Part shown: positions 57,661 through 64,000 of the stretch, piece after piece
Position numbering within the stretch: position 1 is the stretch's first letter
Layout of the letters: each line of letters begins with the position of its first letter
Assembly: GCA_037157565.1 (NCBI GenBank)
Contig: JAZHRO010000055.1
Span: 41,137,001-41,201,000, forward strand
Source: Thalassia testudinum
Taxonomy: Eukaryota > Streptophyta > Magnoliopsida > Alismatales > Hydrocharitaceae
Length of the DNA stretch: 64,000 nucleotides
Direction: 5' to 3'
Notes under the pieces: model-generated
Database searches by the model: none
Seen by the model: only the letters and a program-made list of their open reading frames with translations
What the model was told of the DNA's origin: nothing
Translations under genes and position numbers: made by a program

Positions 57661-58150
57661 CGTCGCCTCTTAAGGCCTGTAGGAACTTGGGCTCCTGCTC
57701 CCCACATTCCAATTTGATAAGACGCTACCTCTTAAGGTTGGTAGGAACTCCGGCTCCCACGCCCCATGTTCCAATTTGATAAGATGCCGCCTCTTAAGGT
57801 CGGTAGGAACTCAGGCTCTTGCGCCCTACATTCCAATTTGATAAGACATCGCCTCTTAAGGCCAGTAGGAACTCGGGCTCTCGCGCCCAACTTTCCAATT
57901 AGATAAGATGCTGCCTCTTAAGGCTGGCAGGAACTCAGACTCCCATGCTCCACATTCCAATTTGATAAGACATCGCCTCATAAAGCTGACAGGAATTTGG
58001 GCTCCTGCACTCCACGTTCCAATTTGATAAGATGCTGCCCCTTAATCCTCGCATCAACTCGGGCTCCCCCACCCCACAATTCCAGATGACATAACGATGC
58101 CTCTTAAGGATAGCTACGGAGCCTTAGGCATAAAGAAAGCGCCAGGCCAC
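57661..58150 (+). repeat. 62-bp tandem repeat array in element V, about 8 units
   Basis: CCTCTTAAGG or variants lie at 57666, 57728, 57790, 57852, 57914, 57976, 58039 and 58100, spaced 62 bases with single-base drift at the end. The unit continues with GGTAGGAACTCGGGCTC, a CC-rich stretch and TTCCAATTTGATAAGA. Units differ from one another by about 10-20 percent. The array ends about 220 bases before a polypurine tract and LTR start. Confidence 0.9.
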
Positions 58151-58355
58151 CTACCATAGACAAACACTATCTCGCAAGGTTGGCTGAAATCACTACCGAC
58201 ATTCCTGTGTTCCCTCGACCATCGGCCTCCTACAACTCCTCCTTCATGACAAATGTCCTACTTGCTTCACCCTAGTCGGTAGCACATTTGGGGGTCTCAT
58301 CTGCAGTGGAGTTTTAAGTGCTCTAATTACTCTCTCAGTTAGCATCCACTAACTT

Positions 58356-58371
58356 GAGAGTAAGGGGCATA
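58356..58371 (+). other. Polypurine tract of element V
   Basis: GAGAGTAAGGGGCATA directly precedes an LTR-like start TGATGAGGGGC. It gives V plus-strand orientation. Confidence 0.6.
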
Positions 58372-59689
58372 TGATGAGGGGCAAAAAATGCCCTTACACC
58401 CAAAACTCCGCGAAAAAACCCAAAAAGAAGGATCTAACTCGCCTACATCCGAAGAACTCACAGATGGATTTGGAAATCTAACCCTCCTCATCCGGGGTTC
58501 GGTATCACTTGACCCTCCTACAACCAGGAAGGCCCAAACCTAAATCTGTCCAACCTGCTAAGAGATTTGGCAAAGCCAAGGCCAAAGTCACGATAGGATG
58601 GAAGTGACTACTTGTAACCCTATAGAAAATGTAGTCAAGATCTCTAGGCTAGGAATCTTTTGATGGTATAAATAGTGCAAAGAGAACCATAGGGAAAGGG
58701 GGGAGATCCTGTAACCTTGCGAATACTAGTGCAGAGTTGGGAGTATTACCCTCCCCCTAGACGTACACCCCTTGCGATGGAACTGGGTCACCAACCTCTT
58801 TGCCTCCCTTGTAATTGTTAGTAGGACATGGAATCAGACCTTTTGGTCACTTAGGAGGCCCCACTCCATGTCCCTCGTGATGGATTACTTGTGGTCACGT
58901 GGTGTTCCTTACGTCTATAAATCCTTTGATGGCCAACGATGGCCTCAACGGTGGCCTTAGGGCCCATAAGATGGCCTTGTCATTGGTGAAGAAGGGGACC
59001 CTCTCCCACGTCCAGTAGAAAATACATGCACAAACTACCCTCCCCCAAAGTGCAAATGACAAAAAAGTACAAAAAAATTGAAGTTCAGGTCATATACCTT
59101 CAACTGCACACAATATTCTTCGCATTTGGGGTCGATTGGAGCCTCAATGGAGCTCCAGAATGGGTGTGAAGCTTGCTGCTCGAAAATGATGGATAGGAGG
59201 TGGATTTGGGGATTCACAAGTGAAGGGATGGGGGTTTTAGAAGAACCGTAGCCCCTTATATAATAAGGTTTTGATTCTGTTATTTTTCCTCACCTGTCCG
59301 TCTCTCGTTTGGGAACGATCTATTCAACTTAGGAAAATTCATTTTTTGATGATCCCATTCTTTATAATTTTTCATGAGGAATCCAACACCATAGATAGTT
59401 CGTCAATTTGACATCATTTGCGCTTGGTACTCCCATTTTATCGAAATGGGTGCATTTCGGGTCTCAGGATGAGATTTTTCAAATAAACTCAAAACAAGGC
59501 ATGCCACCCTTCATTGGATTTGTCTTGACTCAAGGATCACTACGGTGTCCTTGGATTTGCGATCGAACATCCGTAGCAAAATTTGGGTTTTGGGACCCTA
59601 ATTCCTAAAATATCATCTGTGCAAGTTAGGCTCAGTTAGTGAACTACAAAGGTTCCGAGCTTTGGACCTTTTAGTATTTCCTTGAGGTT
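58372..59689 (+). repeat. LTR of element V and flanking LTR-like sequence, end unclear
   Basis: The start carries a hairpin (GGGCA-AAAAA-TGCCC, 58378-58392). A TATA box TATAAATA lies at 58667. From about 59010 the sequence has a minus-strand TATA relic (CCTTATATAATAAGG, 59255, palindromic), so a second, minus-oriented LTR may begin there. No clear LTR end or primer site was found. Confidence 0.5.
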
Positions 59690-60245
59690 TGATGTGTATG
59701 CATCTAAGTAGCCTAAAATGCCTATTTATGCATTCTTTTAGTGTTGTATAAGCATCATGTATTGTAAATATTGCATAACTTGTATTGTAAATATTACATC
59801 ATCGTCATGCATTTAGGTTAAATTGTACAAATTGTATAGTAATTTGCTCTTTTTGGTGGCCAGGGTCAGGGTGATATTTAATTGGGGCCTAGGATTAAAG
59901 ATCCAATTGTATGGATCTGATCAGGGCGACGATTGGAGTTCAATGACTCCAAGATCGCCCCAATCAGATCTCTGTAGCATCAGATGCAGTCTGAAAAAGA
60001 TTTGATATCAAGTGGCTAGGTGATGTAAATCTATACTTTAGATGACAAATCTGATTGCACGGATGGGTTTGGATCGACGATCGCATCCCAACGGCATGAA
60101 AATCGGTCCAATCCGACATCCGTGGCACCACTTACAAGCAAGAGAAGATGGACAGCTAGGATAGTGCCACGTGGCACCTTCCCAGCTACCTAACATCGAC
60201 CCAAGCCCTCTGCTCCACCTCTAAAGGCTAGATGAAGACGCGATC
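59690..60245 (+). repeat. Truncated Y-family LTR (Y4), plus strand
   Basis: It starts TGATGTGTATGCATCTAAG, the reverse complement of the Y2 LTR end, and contains CTGATCAGGGCGA and GGTGGCCAGGGTCAGGG-type blocks. It is cut by X3 at 60246. Confidence 0.7.
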
Positions 60246-62490
60246 TGATGATAACGTCATCATCAGCCAGATCTAGCTTTAATTAGTCATTATCAAGGAA
60301 TAAATGCTCATACATAATCGCCAGAGAACCCTAATTCACTGCAAATCCATTCTGAGGGAAATACAGTAAAATAGGGGTAAAACTGTAGCTTTAACAACAT
60401 ATCTAAATTGCAGTATAATCATGGATTTTATTAGGGGTTAATTAAGGGTTAAATGATCTTAAGAGTCTAATAAGTGGGTTAATACAGATAGAAAAGGGTT
60501 TTTGCATGTTTCGAGAATTAATGGACATCTAAAATCATAAAAATAAACTCGCTTAAATAACTGAGGTTTTGGTCAGGATAAAATTTACATAAACCCTCTA
60601 AAATTCATAGAAAAATATTCTCTAAGGTTTGGTATGTTTGATTTGACCATTGGAACCTGTCTTGACCTAAAATAGGGCCACAAATAGACTTTTATCCAAT
60701 TTGGATTTTTACATAAATTACCTAGTCAAACTGGGTCAAAATAAAAATCAAACTTCACCATTGGATTCCTTAGGTCTAAATTAGGTTTGTACCAAAATTT
60801 GGGCTCAATCTGAGATCATCTTGACCTAGTTTGCAATTTGGTCCTGTCAGACTCTTTTATCTCACACTCATGCCCTTAACTTTTGAATTTCTTACAAATA
60901 GTCCCCCAAATTTGTCTTATTCTTCACAAATAGGTCCCTACCACCCTCAACTGCTAATCCTAAAGCTCCAGCGACCTTCAAATGGGAAGATCTCCCTGAT
61001 TTCTCACTCAATCCCTTCCAAAATTGGAAGAGAAATTCCTTGAGGAGTCCTCTTTCCAATGAATCGGATCCGAAGCCCAACAACCTTCCCAATCTCTCAT
61101 GAGAATGCATGAGAGATTCGGGTATCTTTAGGTTTCCAACTCTGGTGAGCCTTCCAAGACTATAAAAGAAACCCCAGGGCCTACCCATTCTCCTCAGCTA
61201 GGTTCAAGGCCAAAAATCTCTTCCTAACCCTACCTTTGGTCTCCTCCGACCTAGCTCTGGTGAGCATCCTCCCCCGTCGTCCTACGGCCTCCCAACGACC
61301 AAATTGGGAGCGTCTCCTTCCTCCCTAACTTCCTCTGCCTCTCGACGATCACATTAGAGGTGCCTCAGATCCCTTTCTTTGGCCGCCATCTCTCTCAAGG
61401 AGGTTCATCTTCCCCACATCCGGCCATCACACCGACTTGGGAACCTCTCCCCCTTTCATCCCTAAACTAGGTTCTTTAGCTTCCTCTACTTCCTTACTTC
61501 TTTTTCCCTCTCTCTATCTCTCAAAACGACCGCCGACCACACGTCTCCCCCTCCATCTTCTGCTCCAACGAAGCTCCGACGACGCCCAACTGCCGCTCCA
61601 CCACACGAACCTCGCTGCTATCACCCCCGTCAGCATCGCCATGACTTCCTCAACAAAAGCCCTCTATCAATTAGGGCATTCACCCTCTCCATCGCTCCAC
61701 TGACCAACCCACCCTTGCAACACCTTCGCTGACTTCACCACACGCACACACACCTCCTTACAGCATGCCACCACCACCATTGCATTTGTCGATGACCAAC
61801 GATCCTCCTGAGCTATTTTGACGTGGCCACAAAGTCATATTATTGTGTTTTAGGTCCAATTGGAGCTCCGCCGCCGCCATCGTCTTCTCCAATGTCATTC
61901 GTACTTCTCCGACCATGTTCTTCACCAAGAACTACTCCAGGTGACGTGGAATAGCTCCAGGGAAGTCTCCAGGTCCTCAATTGAGGATCGTAGCAGCTGT
62001 AGCTCACCAATTTGACCAAGTCATTCCACTATAGTGCATGCAAAGGAAGTGCAGGGGACATAGTCCCACATCGGATAGAGCAGACTTCCCCGTGTGCCTT
62101 AAATTAATTTTGTGCTTTATCCTTGTTGCCTCAATAAGCACGGGGGTGAGGTCCCCTCGCACCCTCACACGCCTTGCTCGTGACACGCATCACACAAGCC
62201 TAGCTTCGACTGGACCCGCCTAACCCGTGCACACCTCGGTTGCGACCCACACCCGCAACCCTGCTCCTGGGTACGCTTAGATCCGAATCCGATTACTCGG
62301 TACTATGAAGGTGGAAGGAAGGTGGAAACTCAGAGAGAGAAAGGAGAGAGAGCACGGGGGTTGGGGGGGTTTTGCTCTAAAGATCAATGGCTAACACTTA
62401 GCCAAATCCAAGAGTGCTCCCTCTGAGTGTGAAGAACAAAGGCCAAGGCACAAAGAAGAAGAACTGAAGGAAGAGTAGGGCAGTAGAAGA
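60246..62490 (+). repeat. X-family LTR (X3), 3' end truncated
   Basis: It starts TGATGATAACGTCATC and aligns with X1 from 15881. The TATA box ACTATAAAAG is near 61155. It continues to the GTGTGAAGAACAAAGG segment, matching X1 at 25877, then changes to X4 in the opposite direction. Confidence 0.7.
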
Positions 62491-63436
62491 ACATAGGTTT
62501 TAGGGATCGAGCTCCAAATGAAGGAGGCTTGATTGAGCCTTGGTTTGGAATAAAAAAATCTCATGAATTTCGTGGGTTCGCACGAACCTCTTGCCTTGAA
62601 TCATGGTCTAAGATCCTGATGAAATTGTTTTCCATCGTCTGAAAACCAATCCCACCAAATTTGGTGGGATTTGGTGTTGATTTGATCAGGTTTTAACTTG
62701 GTTAAAGTCGGTGCTTGCTCTGTTGACTCATCAATGGCGGCAGAGACTAAATCGTGAAGAAGATGAGAGACCTAGGGACTTGAACGCATGAAAATTCAAA
62801 AGCTAGGGGCTTGGATGTGAAGAACATAGGTTTTAGGGACTGAATTGCAAACTAGGTCAAGACAGAATTTGATTGGGTCTAAATTTTTCTATTAACTTAA
62901 TTTGGACCTAAGGAATCTAATGGTGAAGTTGGATTTGAGTTTTGATCACATTTGACTGGGCAATTTTTAAGAAGCCCATATTAGGGTAAAGTCCTGTCTG
63001 AAACTCTGTTCTAGGTCAAATTGGGTTCAGAGGATCAAACCAAAGGTACCAAACCTCTTAGAATATTTTTCTATGAATTTTAGGAGGTTTAGATGATTTT
63101 TATTCTGACCAGAACCTCTTTAATTCAAGTGGGGTTGAGAATCAGTGTTTTATATATTATTTCTTCTCTCGAAATGCATGAAACCCTATTTCTATCAGTG
63201 TAGACCCACTTTTTGGTCTTTAATGCTCAATTGACTTTTAATTAACCCCTGGGTGATCTCGTGGTTACTCTGCATTTATTATGTACGGTTAAAATAACCG
63301 AATTAGCCCTTTTCATTGTTTTCTTCTCAAAATGGATTTGAGTAGAATTATTGTCCTCAGGCGACCATTTAGGAGCATTTATCTCTTGATCTTGACTAAT
63401 TCAAGCTAGTTATGGCTAATGATGTTGTTACCATCA
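62491..63436 (-). repeat. X-family LTR (X4), 3' LTR of a minus-strand element, truncated
   Basis: On the minus strand it starts TGATGGTAACAACATC right after a polypurine tract. It matches X1 in reverse over the CTAAACCTCCTAAAATTCAT and ACCTAGAACAGAG blocks. It stops at the head-to-head junction with X3. Confidence 0.7.
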
Positions 63437-64000
63437 TACCCCCATGCCTAAATTTTGCTAGTCCTTAGCAAAATCTTATGGAAAGAACTAGATCTCTAGA
63501 CCATGCTTTGATGTTCAGATGCCTGATTTGTGCTACTTTCTCTAGAAATTAGATTAGAATACCAATAATAGGCCTAGAGGTACTCAACTATGAGCCAAAA
63601 TCCAAACCTAACCAGCTTCAGCCTGGGTCTACCGTGAAGGTTTCTAAGGCTTGCAAAAACTTCCTAGAGGTTCGTTAACCCTAGCGGTTATAGCACCGGT
63701 GCATAGACGTAGTATGTCCATGTTCAGTTTGCCAGTGTATTTTGACAAGAGAAAGATGGAGAAGGATTTTTAATTTTGAGAGTTTTCTCTCTTTTCCTTT
63801 TATATTTCCCTAAATCCAACCTTGGATTGGCCTTAAACACGATATGTATCGTATTCCTTGTCCCCACCATCAATTCTTGAAGGGTCCCTAGCTATCGATG
63901 CTTCGGGATAGCACTACCCATGGCAACCTCTAGAACTCCTGGCTTTTGACACTTTGGGATAATGTCGCCCATGGTGTTCTCGTCGACGACCGGTTCGCAC
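63437..64000 (-). other. 3' internal region of the X4 element
   Basis: The minus-strand tract GGCATGGGGGTA and hairpin arms TTTTGCTAA / CTAGCAAAA (63473-63453) lead into a region homologous to W 12840-13434, including the CCATGG-centred repeat at 63870-63990. Coding parts of the element would lie beyond the window. Confidence 0.65.

Noticed and set aside
57661..58150. CRISPR-like array
   Set aside because: The period is 62 bases but units are repeated along their whole length, with no conserved repeat / unique spacer pattern. It is a tandem repeat in a plant element.

Overview
This window is repeat-dominated nuclear DNA from a large-genome flowering plant. I found no convincing host gene. 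Almost everything I can assign is LTR retrotransposon. Plant origin is shown by a Sirevirus-type Ty1/copia element, by Ty3/gypsy elements of the Tat/Athila type primed by tRNA-Asp, and by Tekay/Del-type LTRs. The species cannot be told from the sequence. The element names used here (U, Z, W, T, A, I, X, Y, C, K, V) are local labels.

Layout. 1-3100: 5' end of a minus-strand Ty3/gypsy element U (gag start, Met PBS, long LTR). 3099-4808: minus-strand LTR Z1 (Sirevirus-like) with its PBS. 4809-47734: a pol-less Tat/Athila-type element W, split by later insertions. Its gag-like reading frame holds a 3.3-kb Tekay-type solo LTR T (TSD TTACC). Its 3' LTR holds a 32.3-kb Sirevirus complex A (13601-45905, TSD GCACT). 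Inside A, the 5' LTR contains solo LTR I (TSD TTATC). I contains solo LTR X1 (TSD CTCCA) and solo LTR C (TSD ACTAG), and X1 contains the full-length non-autonomous element Y1 (TSD GATTG). A's pol is broken by a 3-kb patch of LTR fragments. A's 3' LTR contains Y2, a pol-bearing relative of Y1. W itself sits in an LTR of element K (47735-50124). The deepest chain is therefore K > W > A > I > X1 > Y1.

50125-64000: a Y-family LTR, then an unclassified element V with 62-bp tandem repeats and an LTR at 58372. V is split by Sirevirus solo LTR Z2 (TSD GGTCT). After V come a truncated Y-family LTR and two X-family LTRs arranged head to head. The internal part of the last element runs off the right edge.

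How the parts relate. Y2 carries a decayed RT, RNase H and integrase and shares its LTR type with Y1, which carries only a gag-like frame and an acidic frame. That fits an autonomous / non-autonomous pair. W has the same kind of pol-less layout. Four patterns go beyond ordinary annotation: (1) each Sirevirus LTR carries its own short palindromic word repeated about 9-13 times just upstream of the TATA box; (2) five Y-family LTRs carry a tRNA-like A-box/B-box segment upstream of the TATA box; (3) the same 21-nt hairpin precedes the polypurine tract in W, X, Y1 and K although their LTRs differ; (4) a nearly complete tRNA-Asp-like sequence lies next to a tRNA-Asp primer site. All boundaries, TSDs and alignments were read by eye, without database searches.
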